Assembly: GCF_000426605.1 (NCBI RefSeq)
Contig: NZ_AUFR01000031.1
Span: forward strand, 1 to 34,909
Length of the DNA: 34,909 nt
Direction: 5' to 3'
Source: Propionibacterium acidifaciens DSM 21887
Lineage (GTDB): Bacteria > Actinomycetota > Actinomycetes > Propionibacteriales > Propionibacteriaceae
The notes under the pieces are model-generated. The model did no database searches. It had not been told where the DNA came from and saw nothing but the letters and a program-made list of their open reading frames with translations. Every line of letters begins with the position of its first letter. The stretch's first letter is position 1. Of the stretch, positions 24,978-33,589 are shown piece by piece. The translations under genes and the position numbers were made by a program.

Positions 24978-25769
24978 GTGCCCTCCACCGCTCCACTCAA
25001 CGTGCCGCACCTGGTCGAACTGCTCGGGCCGGACAGCCGCTGGGGACCCATCGAGTGGTACGAGCGGACCGGCTCGACCAACGAGGACCTCGCCGCCCGC
25101 GCCCGCGCCGGCGCGCGCCCCGGACTCGTCCTCATCGCCGAGCACCAGAGCACCGGTCGCGGCCGCTTCGACCGCCGCTGGGAGGACGTCCCCGGCACCG
25201 CGACCGCCACCTCGGCGCTCGTCGCGCCGCGACCCGAACCGGCCCGCTGGGGCTGGCTGAGCATCCTCGTCGGCCTTGCCGTGCGCGAGGGCGTCGAGCG
25301 CGCCACCGGAGCCGGGCCCGACCGCGTCGCCCTCAAGTGGCCCAACGACGTGCTCCTGGACGGGCGGAAGATCTGCGGCATCCTGTGCGAGCGCGTCGAC
25401 GGGCTGGCCGTGCTCGGCTGGGGCGTCAACATCTCGATGGACGAGACCGAGCTGCCCGTGCCCGGTGCCGGCTCGCTGCTCCTGGCGGGGCTGCCGCACG
25501 GCAAGGACGAACTGACCGCCGCGATCCTCACGAGTCTCCAACGCTGGTTCGAGCAGTGGCAGACCACCGGCCAGGTGCGGGAGGGTTTCATGGCCGCCTG
25601 CGACACCATCGGCCGCTCCGTCCTCATCCACGAGGACGTCGACTCGGCGGACTCGGCCGTCGTCGCGGGCACGGCCGTCGGCGTCGACGACACCGGCGCC
25701 CTCGTCGTCGAGGACGCCGACGGGCACCGCCGGGTCCACAGCGCCGGCGACGTCATCCACCTGCGCTGA
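24978..25769 (+). CDS. birA: Biotin--[acetyl-CoA-carboxylase] ligase
   Basis: A 263-residue ligase that attaches biotin to the carrier domain. Motifs: WYERTGSTNEDLAARARAGA, AEHQSTGRGRFDRRWEDVPG (the biotinyl-AMP loop, GRGR), LKWPNDVLLDGRKICGILCE, LGWGVNISM. A C-terminal SH3-like part (AVVAGTAVGVDDTGALVVED) is present. There is no N-terminal helix-turn-helix, so it is a non-repressor (class I) BirA. GTG 24978 fits the TAGACT element and avoids the unrelated upstream extension. It lies opposite the carboxylase beta gene, an arrangement also known from mycobacteria. Confidence 0.92.
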   Translation: MPSTAPLNVPHLVELLGPDSRWGPIEWYERTGSTNEDLAARARAGARPGLVLIAEHQSTGRGRFDRRWEDVPGTATATSALVAPRPEPARWGWLSILVGLAVREGVERATGAGPDRVALKWPNDVLLDGRKICGILCERVDGLAVLGWGVNISMDETELPVPGAGSLLLAGLPHGKDELTAAILTSLQRWFEQWQTTGQVREGFMAACDTIGRSVLIHEDVDSADSAVVAGTAVGVDDTGALVVEDADGHRRVHSAGDVIHLR

Positions 25770-25874
25770 GCCGACCGCGGGCGGGGAGCCGCGTGGCGGG
25801 TGCACGGGGCCTGTCCGTCCCGTCGGCGGGCGCGCGACGAGGGGCGCGCGACGGTGCGCGCAACAATGGTGGTC

Positions 25875-26375
25875 ATGCGCAGACGGCACGGCGACCTCGC
25901 CGACGACGAGTACGTGGTGGTCCACTGCCATCCCCACGGACGGGTGCTCGCCGCACCCGTGCTGGCCCTGTTCGTCCTGGCGGGCGTCCTCGGCGTGCTG
26001 CTCGCGGCCCTGCCGTCCGGGGCGCGGCCGGTCGGCACGTGGGTGCTCGTCGGCCTCTTCGCCGTCACCGCCGTCGTCCTCGTCCTCGTGCCCGTGCTGC
26101 GCTGGGCGTCCACGAGCTACACGGTCACGAGCCGGCGCATCATGGTGCGCGCCGGCCTCCTGCACCGCGCCGGGGTGAACGTCGCGCTGAACCGGGTGGC
26201 CGAGATCTCCTACCGCCGGAGCGTCCTCGACCGGGTCTTCGGCTCGGGCACGATCGTCGTCGACACGCAAGGCCCGGCGCCCCTCCAGCTGCACTGCGTG
26301 CCGGACCTGGCCGGCGTGCAGCGCATGCTCGGCGAGCTGGTCTACGCGGTCGGCGACGGGGGCCAGCGGGTGTGA
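25875..26375 (+). CDS. PH-domain (bPH2) membrane protein
   Basis: A 166-residue protein. Two helices (about 25-45, VLAAPVLALFVLAGVLGVLL, and about 55-75, WVLVGLFAVTAVVLVLVPVL) precede a bacterial PH domain: STSYTVTSRRIMVRAGLLHR, VNVALNRVAEISYRRSVLDR, FGSGTIVVDTQG. This is the membrane-associated protein found between birA and purK in many actinobacteria (from memory, like Rv3278c). Its function is unknown. AACAAT with 7-nt spacing favours ATG 25875; ATG 25866 is in frame. Confidence 0.8.
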   Translation: MRRRHGDLADDEYVVVHCHPHGRVLAAPVLALFVLAGVLGVLLAALPSGARPVGTWVLVGLFAVTAVVLVLVPVLRWASTSYTVTSRRIMVRAGLLHRAGVNVALNRVAEISYRRSVLDRVFGSGTIVVDTQGPAPLQLHCVPDLAGVQRMLGELVYAVGDGGQRV

Positions 26376-26524
26376 GGTCCGCGGGGCGCCCACCGGTGCC
26401 GGCTCCGCGGCGGTGCGCGGCGCGGCGGACGGGCGGCGGATAGCATCGGTGTCGCAACCCCGCGGCGGACGGGCGCCGGGGGCCACCGGGGGCGCCCCCG
26501 GGCGAGACGGGCGAGGAGGGCCGC

Positions 26525-27139
26525 GTGCCGAGGATCAACGCGCCGACGGTGCGCGAGCACCACGAGCAGGTCATGACGTCCCTCATCGACGCGGCCGAGC
26601 AGATCCTGCGCGAGGAGGGCCCCGGGGCCCTCACCGCCGGCGCGGTGAGCTCGCGGGCGGGCGTCGCCCGCAACTCCATCTACCGCTACGTCGAGTCCAT
26701 CGACGATCTGCGCGGCCTCGTCGTCGAGCGCTACATGCCCGGCTGGTTCGACGCCGTCCAGGAGGCCATGGACGCCAGCGAGGACCCGCACGAGCAGCTC
26801 GTCGCCTGGGCCATCGCCAACCTCGAGCAGGCCACCATCGCCGGGCACGGCTGGCTCATGCGCATCGGCGAGGGGCGCCTCAAGCCGAACGCGGCTCGCA
26901 CGGTCGGCCGTGCCCACGCCGCCCTCTACGCGGGGCTCGACCGGCTCTGGGGGAGGATCAACCCCGACAGGGCCCGCATCGCCTCGATCATGACGCAGGG
27001 GCTCCTCGTGGCCATGATGAACGCCGTGGAGCGCCGCGCGGTCGGGCTCGACGAGGCCCGCGAGGAGCTGAGGGGCGCCGTGCTCCTCCTCATCGACAGG
27101 TACGAGGTCGACGACCGCGGGGGACGCCCCGCCGGCTGA
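26525..27139 (+). CDS. TetR-family transcriptional regulator
   Basis: A 204-residue protein. The N-terminal helix-turn-helix (about 15-65) reads VMTSLIDAAEQILREEGPGA, LTAGAVSSRAGVARNSIYRY, then VESIDDLRGLVVERY, the standard TetR layout. The C-terminal ligand domain (about 75-190) is not assigned to a subfamily. GTG 26525 has GAGGAGG about six bases upstream. It is not part of the conserved acc-pur block, and its target is unknown; the convergent S51 peptidase gene and its own promoter are candidates. Confidence 0.83.
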   Translation: MPRINAPTVREHHEQVMTSLIDAAEQILREEGPGALTAGAVSSRAGVARNSIYRYVESIDDLRGLVVERYMPGWFDAVQEAMDASEDPHEQLVAWAIANLEQATIAGHGWLMRIGEGRLKPNAARTVGRAHAALYAGLDRLWGRINPDRARIASIMTQGLLVAMMNAVERRAVGLDEAREELRGAVLLLIDRYEVDDRGGRPAG

Positions 27140-27163
27140 GGACGCCCGGCGGGGGAGGGCGGC

Positions 27164-27880
27164 TCAGATGAGCTCGGCGCTGAGGATCTCGGTGAGGACG
27201 CCCGAGGCGGCCGGCTCGTCGCTCGGCATGACGTGGAGGGCGTGCGCCCCCTCGCGCTCGGCGAGCACCCTCGACAGCTCGCCGTCGACGAAGTGCAGGG
27301 CCGCGCCGTCGTCGACGCCGTAGCCGCCGGGGATCATCCCCGAGGCGACCGCCTGCGTGTAGACGGCGCCGCGGTCCTCGCCGTCCAGGTGCGGGCAGAA
27401 GCTGCCGGGCAGCAGGCCCAGGCCGCCGCGCCAGCCGCGGAGATCGCCGAAGGCGTCGGTGAGGCAGCCCTCGAACCAGCAGGCGGCGCCGGCCGAGATG
27501 CCGCCGAGGACGGTCGTGCGGTCGGGATCGCCCGCCATGCGGCGCAGGGCGGTGGAGACGCCGTGGACCTCCCACAGGGCCATGAGGTTGGCGGTGTTGC
27601 CGCCGCCGACGAGCACGACGTCGGCCTCCGGCAGGCGGCGCACCGACTCGGCGGCGCCCTGCCACAGGGTGAGCACCATCGTCCGCACTCCCAGGCCCGA
27701 GTAGGCCATGAGGAAGCGGTTGATGTAGGTGGCGTTGTCGGCCGAGGCCGTCGGGGCGAAGCAGACGAGCGGGGCGCGTGCGCCCGCGAGGTCGACGACG
27801 TACCGGTCCAGGCTCGTCGGGGCGCCGTTGCTCGACATGGAGAAGCCGCCGCCGCCCATGGCCACGATGTGAGTGCTCAT
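27164..27880 (-). CDS. Peptidase S51 (dipeptidase E-like)
   Basis: A 238-residue protein. MSTHIVAMGGGGFSM opens the Rossmann-like fold, VVLVGGGNTANLMALW is the family glycine motif, and the nucleophile is Ser129 in GGISAGAACW. Peptidase E relatives cleave Asp-X dipeptides; some family members are cyanophycinases. GAGAGGA seven bases before ATG 27880 gives an SD. Only 38 bp separate its start from that of purK on the other strand. Confidence 0.85.
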   Translation of the reverse strand: MSTHIVAMGGGGFSMSSNGAPTSLDRYVVDLAGARAPLVCFAPTASADNATYINRFLMAYSGLGVRTMVLTLWQGAAESVRRLPEADVVLVGGGNTANLMALWEVHGVSTALRRMAGDPDRTTVLGGISAGAACWFEGCLTDAFGDLRGWRGGLGLLPGSFCPHLDGEDRGAVYTQAVASGMIPGGYGVDDGAALHFVDGELSRVLAEREGAHALHVMPSDEPAASGVLTEILSAELI

Positions 27881-27905
27881 GGGCCCATCCTCTCATGCCC
27901 GTCGT

Positions 27906-27918
27906 TAGGGTTGGAGCC
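27906..27918 (+). promoter_or_regulatory. -10 element for leaderless purK
   Basis: TAGGGT (27906-27911) is followed by 7 nt and GTG 27919, inside the 38-bp gap shared with the S51 peptidase. Confidence 0.6.
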
Positions 27919-29085
27919 GTGAATGCGGCGCACACGATCGGGATCATCGGGGGTGGGCAGCTGGCCCGCATGATGTACGAGGCGGCGATCGGTCTCGATC
28001 TCGAGGTGAGGCTGCTCGCCGAGGGCCCCGACGTGAGTGCCGCCCGGGTCGTGCGCGAGGTGACCGTCGGCGACTTCACCGACCCGGCCGTCGTCCGGGA
28101 GTTCGCCGCCGGCTGCGACGTCATCACCTTCGACCACGAGCACGTGCCCACCGGGCTCCTCGCCGGGCTCGAGGCGGCCGGGGTCCTCGTCCGGCCCGGC
28201 CCGGCCGCCCTCGTCCACGCCCAGGACAAGCTGCTCATGCGCGAGCGCCTCGGCGACGGGCTCGGCCTGCCCTGCCCGCGCTGGCGCGCCTGCCGGGACG
28301 CCGACGAGCTGCGCGCCCTCGGCTCGGAGCTCGGATGGCCCGTCATCGCCAAGGCCTCCCGGGGCGGCTACGACGGGCACGGCGTGTGGCGGCTCGACGG
28401 CCCCGCGGACGCCGACGCCCCTTTTGAGGAGTCCCTGTCGGTGAGCGCCGGCGAGCGGGTCGTCATCATCGGCGAGGAATTCGTCGACTTCGCCCGGGAG
28501 CTGTCGGTCGTCGTCGTGCGCGGCCCCGACGGACGGGCGCTGTCGTATCCGGTGAGCGAGACGGTGCAGGACGGCGGCGTCTGCGTCGAGACGATGACCC
28601 CGGCGCCGGGGCTGTCCGCCGCCAGGCAGTCCGGGATCCGGGCCCTCGGCCTGCGCATCGCGGACGCGCTCGGCGTCGTCGGCCTGCTCGCCGTCGAGCT
28701 CATGGAGCGCCGCGACGGGGGCGTCGTCGTCAACGAGCTGGCCATGCGCCCGCACAACACCGGGCACTGGACGCTCGACGGCGCGGTGACGAGCCAGTTC
28801 GAGAACCATCTGCGCGCCGTCGCCGGGCTGCCGCTCGGGGCGACCGACGCCCGCGCGCCGTGGTGCACGATGCGCAACGTCCTGGGAGGGCGCAGCGCCG
28901 ACAGCGTGGGCGACTTCGCCCACGTGGCCGCCGCCGACCCCGGCCTGCGGGTGCAGTTCTACGGCAAGGGCCTGCGTCCGGGCCGCAAGCGCGGCCATGT
29001 GACGGTCTACGGGGACGACTGCGACCGGGTGCGGGCCCGCGCCCGCGCCGCGGCCGCCTATCTGATGGGAGAGGACAATGACTGA
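27919..29085 (+). CDS. purK: N5-carboxyaminoimidazole ribonucleotide synthase
   Basis: A 388-residue ATP-grasp enzyme of purine synthesis that turns AIR, ATP and bicarbonate into N5-CAIR. Motifs: [94 protein letters not shown], and the tail [21 protein letters not shown] 27919 is supported by the upstream -10. It overlaps purE by 8 bp, so the product passes to its next enzyme from a shared mRNA. Confidence 0.95.
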   Translation: MNAAHTIGIIGGGQLARMMYEAAIGLDLEVRLLAEGPDVSAARVVREVTVGDFTDPAVVREFAAGCDVITFDHEHVPTGLLAGLEAAGVLVRPGPAALVHAQDKLLMRERLGDGLGLPCPRWRACRDADELRALGSELGWPVIAKASRGGYDGHGVWRLDGPADADAPFEESLSVSAGERVVIIGEEFVDFARELSVVVVRGPDGRALSYPVSETVQDGGVCVETMTPAPGLSAARQSGIRALGLRIADALGVVGLLAVELMERRDGGVVVNELAMRPHNTGHWTLDGAVTSQFENHLRAVAGLPLGATDARAPWCTMRNVLGGRSADSVGDFAHVAAADPGLRVQFYGKGLRPGRKRGHVTVYGDDCDRVRARARAAAAYLMGEDND

Positions 29086-29584
29086 CGCCACGCCCCTCGT
29101 GGGCATCGTGATGGGCTCCGACTCGGACTGGCCCACGATGGAACCGGCCGCCGAGGCCCTGGAGGAGTTCGGCATCGCCTACGAGGCCGACGTCGTCTCG
29201 GCGCACCGCATGCCCGAGGACATGGTCGCCTACGGGAGGGGCGCCCATGGGCGAGGCCTGCGCGCCGTCATCGCCGGCGCCGGGGGAGCGGCCCATCTGC
29301 CCGGCATGCTCGCCGCTCTCACGCCGCTGCCGGTCATCGGCGTGCCCGTCGCGCTCAAGCACCTCGAGGGCATGGACTCGCTGCTGTCGATCGTCCAGAT
29401 GCCTGCCGGCGTGCCGGTGGCCACCGTCGCCATCGGCAACGCCCGCAACGCCGGGCTGCTCGCCGCGCGCATCCTCGCCAGCGGCGACCCCGCGCTCACC
29501 ACCGCGATGGTGCGCTTCCAGGACGAGCTGCGCCGGACCGCCCTCGACAAGGGCGAGAGGGTGCGCGGCCGGCGGGCGGGCTGA
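29078..29584 (+). CDS. purE: N5-carboxyaminoimidazole ribonucleotide mutase
   Basis: A 168-residue class I PurE that converts N5-CAIR to CAIR. It shows [31 protein letters not shown] (catalytic His), [27 protein letters not shown] and [27 protein letters not shown] lies just upstream of ATG 29078, inside the purK reading frame. It is the last gene of a two-gene operon and converges with the LCP gene. Confidence 0.95.
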   Translation: MTDATPLVGIVMGSDSDWPTMEPAAEALEEFGIAYEADVVSAHRMPEDMVAYGRGAHGRGLRAVIAGAGGAAHLPGMLAALTPLPVIGVPVALKHLEGMDSLLSIVQMPAGVPVATVAIGNARNAGLLAARILASGDPALTTAMVRFQDELRRTALDKGERVRGRRAG

Positions 29585-29589
29585 GCCTC

Positions 29590-29610
29590 GGCGGCCGGCC
29601 CGGCGCCGCC
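29590..29610. terminator. Hairpin between convergent purE and LCP genes
   Basis: GGCGGC (29590-29595) and GCCGCC (29605-29610) form a stem with a 9-nt loop in the 26-bp gap between stops. No U-tract. Confidence 0.45.
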
Positions 29611-30927
29611 TCAGCCCGCGTACTGGGCGATGTTGCTCGTGTCCCCCCGCGAGAGATCCTCGAACATCGCCGAGGCGCGTTCGGAGTCCCAGATGACGAC
29701 GGACTCGGTGCCGTCGTCCGACCAGCCGTTGGTGGTCTCCAGCGGTACCTGGAGGCTCGCGCCGGATCCGCCGGAGACCGACAGGACGCCCCTGGTCATC
29801 TGGGCCATCGTGAGGACGCCCATGCCGTCGCCGCGGCTCACGGCGCCCGCCAGGGCGTGGGTGACGGTCCACCACCGCACGGGGTTGAGCACGGTGGACG
29901 GCCTCTTGAGCCTGGTGGCGATCTGGGCGATCACCTCGCGCTGGCGGCGGGCCCGCCCCAGGTCGCCCTCGGCGTCGCCGTAGCGGTGACGCACGTAGCC
30001 GAGCGCGTCGGACCCGTTGAGCGTCTGGCAGCCGGCGGGCAGGTCGATGTTGGCCTTCTCGTCGGCCATCGGCTCGTCCAGACAGACGTCCACGCCGCCC
30101 ACGGCGTCGACGATGTCGGCGAAGCCGGCGAAGCCGACCTCCATGAAGCCGTCGATGCGCAGGCCGGTGGCCTGCTCGACCGTCTCGGTGAGCAGCTCGG
30201 CGCCGCCGTAGCTGTAGGCGGCGTTGATCTTCGTCCTCCCGTAGCCGGGGACGGTCACGTAGGAGTCGCGCGGGATCGAGATGAGCACCGACTCGCCGGA
30301 GGGCGGGGTGTAGAGGAGCATGATCGAGTCGGTGCGCTGGCCCTCGGCCTCGCCCGTGCCGAGCTCGTTCCGCTCCTCCTCGCTGAGGCCGTCGCGCGAG
30401 TCGGAGCCCACGAGCAGGATGGCGGTGCCCGGCTGGTTGCCGACGCGCCCGGCGTAGCTCGGCTCCCAGCCGATGGTCGTCATCGTGCTCCAGGCGTGGA
30501 TGGGCGTGACGAGGGTGAACAGCAGCCAGGCGAGGACGGGGACGAGGACGGCGCGGAGCGTCCGCCGGACCGGGCTCCGCCGGATCCTCCCGTCGGGGCC
30601 GTGCCGGCGCCGGCCCGGGGCGGGCGCCACGGGGGCGACCGGCTCGCGGTGGGCCCAGTCGGCGCCCGGGGCGCGGGGGGCGGGGGCCGCCGGCTGCGCA
30701 CCGGCCCGGAGGTCCCGCTCCGGGCCGCCCCGACGGTCCTGCTGAGCGGCCTGACGGCGGCGTCGCTGCTCCAGGAAGGCCCGCTCGCGGCGTCGGATGT
30801 CGGCGTCGTTGGCGATGTTGGTGGCCGGGGCGGCCCGCGGGGCGCCGGCCGCCCCGTCGCCCGGCGCCCGGCGGTAGAGCCAGTCCAGGTCCTCCTGTCG
30901 GCTCGGTTCGTCCCTGCTGTCAGCCAT
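29611..30927 (-). CDS. LytR-CpsA-Psr (LCP) family envelope protein
   Basis: A 438-residue protein. A long charged, Arg-rich and proline-rich cytoplasmic part (1-123) leads to one membrane helix (about 124-143, LRAVLVPVLAWLLFTLVTPI) and an external LCP domain (about 160-330): ILLVGSDSRDG, QRTDSIMLLY, LISIPRDSYVTVPGYGRTKI then NAAYSYGG, VGGVDVCLD, and YVRHRYGDAEGDLGRARRQR. LCP enzymes attach glycopolymers from lipid carriers to peptidoglycan. ATG 30927 has TACCTT seven bases upstream. With manC and a GT-C-like gene nearby, it suggests a cell-wall polysaccharide neighbourhood. Confidence 0.9.
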   Translation of the reverse strand: MADSRDEPSRQEDLDWLYRRAPGDGAAGAPRAAPATNIANDADIRRRERAFLEQRRRRQAAQQDRRGGPERDLRAGAQPAAPAPRAPGADWAHREPVAPVAPAPGRRRHGPDGRIRRSPVRRTLRAVLVPVLAWLLFTLVTPIHAWSTMTTIGWEPSYAGRVGNQPGTAILLVGSDSRDGLSEEERNELGTGEAEGQRTDSIMLLYTPPSGESVLISIPRDSYVTVPGYGRTKINAAYSYGGAELLTETVEQATGLRIDGFMEVGFAGFADIVDAVGGVDVCLDEPMADEKANIDLPAGCQTLNGSDALGYVRHRYGDAEGDLGRARRQREVIAQIATRLKRPSTVLNPVRWWTVTHALAGAVSRGDGMGVLTMAQMTRGVLSVSGGSGASLQVPLETTNGWSDDGTESVVIWDSERASAMFEDLSRGDTSNIAQYAG

Positions 30928-30940
30928 GGCACCCAAGGTA
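30928..30940 (-). promoter_or_regulatory. -10 element for leaderless LCP gene
   Basis: On the minus strand TACCTT (30940-30935) is followed by 7 nt and ATG 30927. Confidence 0.55.
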
Positions 30941-31044
30941 CTGGCACGGGCGTCCCGGGCCCGGCAGCGCGCGCCCGTCACGGCGTGCCGAGGCGCGGGG
31001 CCGGCGAGCCGGGCCCACCACCCCGAGGGCCCTCCGGGATTCGT

Positions 31045-31115
31045 CTCAGGGTTGACTCAGGGGTGTCCTCCACGTTGCCGCCCGCCCCCGGCGCGGCGCC
31101 GCGTGGTTGCCGCCC
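31045..31115 (+). promoter_or_regulatory. Direct and inverted repeats upstream of manC
   Basis: CTCAGGG occurs at 31045 and 31056, exactly 11 bp apart (about one helical turn). GTTGCCGCCC occurs at 31074 and 31106, 32 bp apart (about three turns). CCACG (31070) and CGTGG (31102) could close a large stem. Phased repeats suggest a protein-binding region between the divergent LCP and manC genes. Confidence 0.4.
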
Positions 31116-31133
31116 CTCGGACGTCCGCGGTCC

Positions 31134-31145
31134 TATGGTGTGCGC
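31134..31145 (+). promoter_or_regulatory. -10 element for leaderless manC
   Basis: TATGGT (31134-31139) is followed by 6 nt and GTG 31146. Confidence 0.55.
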
Positions 31146-32225
31146 GTGAGATACGCAGTGATCATGGCCGGTGGTTCCGGCACTCGCCTGTGGCCCCTGA
31201 GCCGCCGGGGCGAGCCCAAGCAGCTCCTCAGGATGATCGACGGGCGCAGCCTGCTGCAGCTGGCCTTCGACCGGGTTCGCGCCGTCGTCGCCCCCGGGAA
31301 CATCCTCGTGTGCGCCGGTGCCGCCTACGCCGACGAGGTGGCCTCCCAGCTGCCCGCCCTGCGCCCGGAGAACCTGCTGGGCGAGCCCGTCGGTCGCGAC
31401 TCCCTCAACGCCGTCATCTGGCCCGCCGCCGTCCTCGTGCGCCGCGATCCGGAGGCCGTCGTCGCGGTCGTCACCGCCGACCAGATCATCGAACCGGTCG
31501 AGACCTTCGCCGACCGGCTGACGACGGCCTTCGAGGTGGCCGAGGCCGATGACCGCGCGCTCGTCACCTTCGGCATCGTGCCCACCGGGCCGCACACCGG
31601 CTACGGCTACCTGCACCGCGGCCGGGCGGTCGAGGGCCTCACCGACGTGGCGCGGATCGTCGAGTTCAAGGAGAAGCCGGACGCCGGGCTCGCCGCCCGC
31701 TACGTCGACAGCGGCGAGTACTGGTGGAACGCCGGCATGTTCGTCTGGCGCGCCGCGACGCTGCTCGGCCAGGTGCGCGTCCTGCTGCCCGAGAGCCATG
31801 AGCGGATCACCGAGCTCGCCGCCCATCCCGAGCGCCTGGCCGAGATCTACCCGGGTCTGCTCAAGACCTCCGTCGACTTCGCCGTCATGGAGCCGGTCAG
31901 CCGGGGCCGGACCGACGCCCACGTCATCGGCGTCGCACTCGCCGCCCGCTGGGCCGACGTCGGCAGCTTCGCGGACCTGCACGCCGAGCTCGACAAGGAC
32001 GACGACGGCAACGTCCGTCAGGGCGCCGTCGTCGCCTCCGGCACCACCGGGTGCCTGCTCGTCAACGCGGACCCCGAACGCTCCGTGCTCGCCGTCACCG
32101 GGCTGCACGACATGGCCGTCGTGCGCACCGCGACGGCGACGCTCGTCTGCCCGCTGTCCGATTCCCAGCGGGTCAAGGCCCTCGTCGGCGAGGTCAAGGA
32201 GCGGTACGGTGCCGAACTCGCCTGA
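31146..32225 (+). CDS. manC: Mannose-1-phosphate guanylyltransferase
   Basis: A 359-residue nucleotidyltransferase that makes GDP-mannose from mannose-1-phosphate and GTP. The signature GGSGTRLWPLSRRGEPKQLL lies near residues 9-28. VVAVVTADQIIEPVETFADR, GPHTGYGYLHRG, IVEFKEKPD, YWWNAGMFVWRA, SVDFAVMEP and ARWADVGSFADL follow the family order. There is no C-terminal phosphomannose isomerase domain, so it is monofunctional. GDP-mannose would feed mannosylated wall glycans. GTG 31146 is supported by TATGGT six bases upstream. It overlaps the next gene by 17 bp. Confidence 0.9.
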   Translation: MRYAVIMAGGSGTRLWPLSRRGEPKQLLRMIDGRSLLQLAFDRVRAVVAPGNILVCAGAAYADEVASQLPALRPENLLGEPVGRDSLNAVIWPAAVLVRRDPEAVVAVVTADQIIEPVETFADRLTTAFEVAEADDRALVTFGIVPTGPHTGYGYLHRGRAVEGLTDVARIVEFKEKPDAGLAARYVDSGEYWWNAGMFVWRAATLLGQVRVLLPESHERITELAAHPERLAEIYPGLLKTSVDFAVMEPVSRGRTDAHVIGVALAARWADVGSFADLHAELDKDDDGNVRQGAVVASGTTGCLLVNADPERSVLAVTGLHDMAVVRTATATLVCPLSDSQRVKALVGEVKERYGAELA

Positions 32226-33000
32226 TCCGCCCCGGCCGCACGCCAGGAGGCTCGGGATCCTGCTCAGGATGCGCGAGCCGATCGCCTGGCTCGTCCTGGC
32301 CGTGACGGTCGTCTACATCGTCCTCGGCTGGATGCGCCTGGGCTGGAACCTCGCGCACGAGTCCATGGGCGTGTCCGCCTCGGCGCGGCAGACCGGCGCC
32401 TCGGTGCCGCTCATCTGGGTGCTCGTCGACGTGGCGATGGTCCTCGCCTGCGTCCTCGGCACAGGCGCGATCGGGAGGGCCAGGGCGCTGACCCGGACCG
32501 CCGCCGTCGTCGTCTCGGTCGTCGCCTGCTACGACGTCCTCATCCTCGTCGTGGGCGTCCTCGGCTCCGACGCCCCGGTCTTCTCGCGCGTCCTCGAGAC
32601 GATCGGAGGGCTGCTCGAGGTCGCCGCGAAGGTCGCGGCGACCGTCGTGCTGTGGCGGCTCGTCCCCTCCCCGACGGTCCGCGGCGCGGCGGCGGAGGCC
32701 CCCGGGCCCCCCGTCCGCGATGCCGTGTGGGCCCCCGGGCAGGCCGTCGGGCGCACTTGGGCCAGGGCCGGGGACGCCGCGGGTGTCACCGGCCCCGGGC
32801 CGGCCCCCGAGCCGGGGCCGGCCGTCGCGGGGGCCTCGGGGCCGGGAGGGCCACGGACCGGCGCCGACGGCGCGGAGTCGTCCGTGCCGTGGTTGACCGC
32901 GGGTCAGCCGGCCGCCGGACGGCGGCCGGGCCCCGGCCGCGGGGCCGGTTCGGGCTGGTGGGGCCCGCTTGCGGAACAGGAGGGCCCCGCCGATGCATGA
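32209..33000 (+). CDS. Small membrane protein with proline/glycine-rich tail
   Basis: A 263-residue protein I cannot assign to a family. Four hydrophobic helices are visible at about 24-42 (IAWLVLAVTVVYIVLGWM), 66-86 (VPLIWVLVDVAMVLACVLG), 96-116 (AAVVVSVVACYDVLILVVGV) and 127-148 (GGLLEVAAKVAATVVLW). The last 110 residues are low-complexity Pro/Gly/Ala with little secondary structure expected. GTG 32209 has AAGGAG eight bases upstream within manC; an ATG at 32269 is an alternative. Coupling to manC suggests shared expression, not a proven shared function. Confidence 0.7.
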   Translation: MPNSPDPPRPHARRLGILLRMREPIAWLVLAVTVVYIVLGWMRLGWNLAHESMGVSASARQTGASVPLIWVLVDVAMVLACVLGTGAIGRARALTRTAAVVVSVVACYDVLILVVGVLGSDAPVFSRVLETIGGLLEVAAKVAATVVLWRLVPSPTVRGAAAEAPGPPVRDAVWAPGQAVGRTWARAGDAAGVTGPGPAPEPGPAVAGASGPGGPRTGADGAESSVPWLTAGQPAAGRRPGPGRGAGSGWWGPLAEQEGPADA

Positions 33001-33106
33001 TCCCTTGTCGTTGCCCTGCCCTCATGGTCCTCCCGGGGTCACCCCGAGGCGATTCGTCCCCTCCGGAAGATGCTTGAATCTTCGTGAACATGCGGCCGAG
33101 CACCGG

Positions 33107-33128
33107 ACATGGTAGCTTTCAACCATGT
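33107..33128. promoter_or_regulatory. Inverted repeat upstream of whiB-like gene
   Basis: ACATGGT (33107-33113) and ACCATGT (33122-33128) are perfect 7-bp arms with an 8-bp spacer. TAGCTT (33113-33118), a possible -10, lies inside. A repressor or autoregulatory site is plausible. The surrounding 244-bp gap (33001-33244) holds no gene. Confidence 0.5.
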
Positions 33129-33244
33129 AATTCCGCCGACGTCGTTCGCCGTTCCGTCCGTACGGATGTGGCGTCCGGTCGCCCCCGCGGTGGGGTTCAG
33201 CGGTGCGCCGATGGCGCGCTGATCTGATGGAGAGGATTGTGCAG

Positions 33245-33502
33245 ATGCACGAGCTGCTGCTGGTGGATCTTGGCGAGGACAGCGGGCCCGCGTGGCGGGC
33301 GCGCGCCCTCTGCGCGCAGACCGATCCGGAGGCCTTCTTCCCCGAGAAGGGCGGTTCCACGCGGGAGGCGAAGAAGGTCTGCCAGGCCTGCCCGGTGCGT
33401 GGCGAGTGCCTCGAGTACGCGCTCACCCATGACGAGCGCTTCGGCATCTGGGGCGGTCTGTCCGAGCGCGAGCGCCGCAAGCTGCGGCGTCGCGCCGTGT
33501 GA
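33245..33502 (+). CDS. WhiB-family iron-sulfur transcriptional regulator (WhiB2-like)
   Basis: An 85-residue protein. Four cysteines for a [4Fe-4S] cluster lie at 23, 46, 49 and 55 (ALCAQTDPEAFFPEKGG ... VCQACPVRGECLEYAL). The GIWGG turn (67-71) and basic C-terminus (ERERRKLRRRAV) follow. Length and the DPEAFFPEKGGSTREAK segment fit the WhiB2/WhmD group, linked to cell division and septation in actinobacteria. ATG 33245 with GAGAGGA eight bases upstream was chosen; ATG 33227 or GTG 33203 would add residues not seen in the family. Its placement after manC matches, from memory, the mycobacterial order. Confidence 0.9.
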   Translation: MHELLLVDLGEDSGPAWRARALCAQTDPEAFFPEKGGSTREAKKVCQACPVRGECLEYALTHDERFGIWGGLSERERRKLRRRAV

Positions 33503-33519
33503 CGCCTTGTCCGGTCGTG

Positions 33520-33554
33520 TGAGCGCGTCCGCCGACCCCCGGCGGGCGCGCGCT
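33520..33554. terminator. Bidirectional hairpin between whiB-like and Zincin_1 genes
   Basis: GAGCGCGTCCGCCG (33520-33533) pairs with CGGCGGGCGCGCGCTC (33539-33554): 7 bp inner stem with one G-T, 7 bp outer stem, a 2-nt bulge and a 5-nt loop. It lies between convergent stops. Confidence 0.65.
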
Positions 33555-33589
33555 CGCTCCACGTCCGGGCGCGGCGCGGGTCGCCCGGC

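Noticed and set aside
33151-33170. TCCGTACGGA palindrome between the WhiB-like dyad and its start
   Set aside because: A 10-bp palindrome in G+C-rich DNA is easily accidental; it has no clear relation to a promoter.
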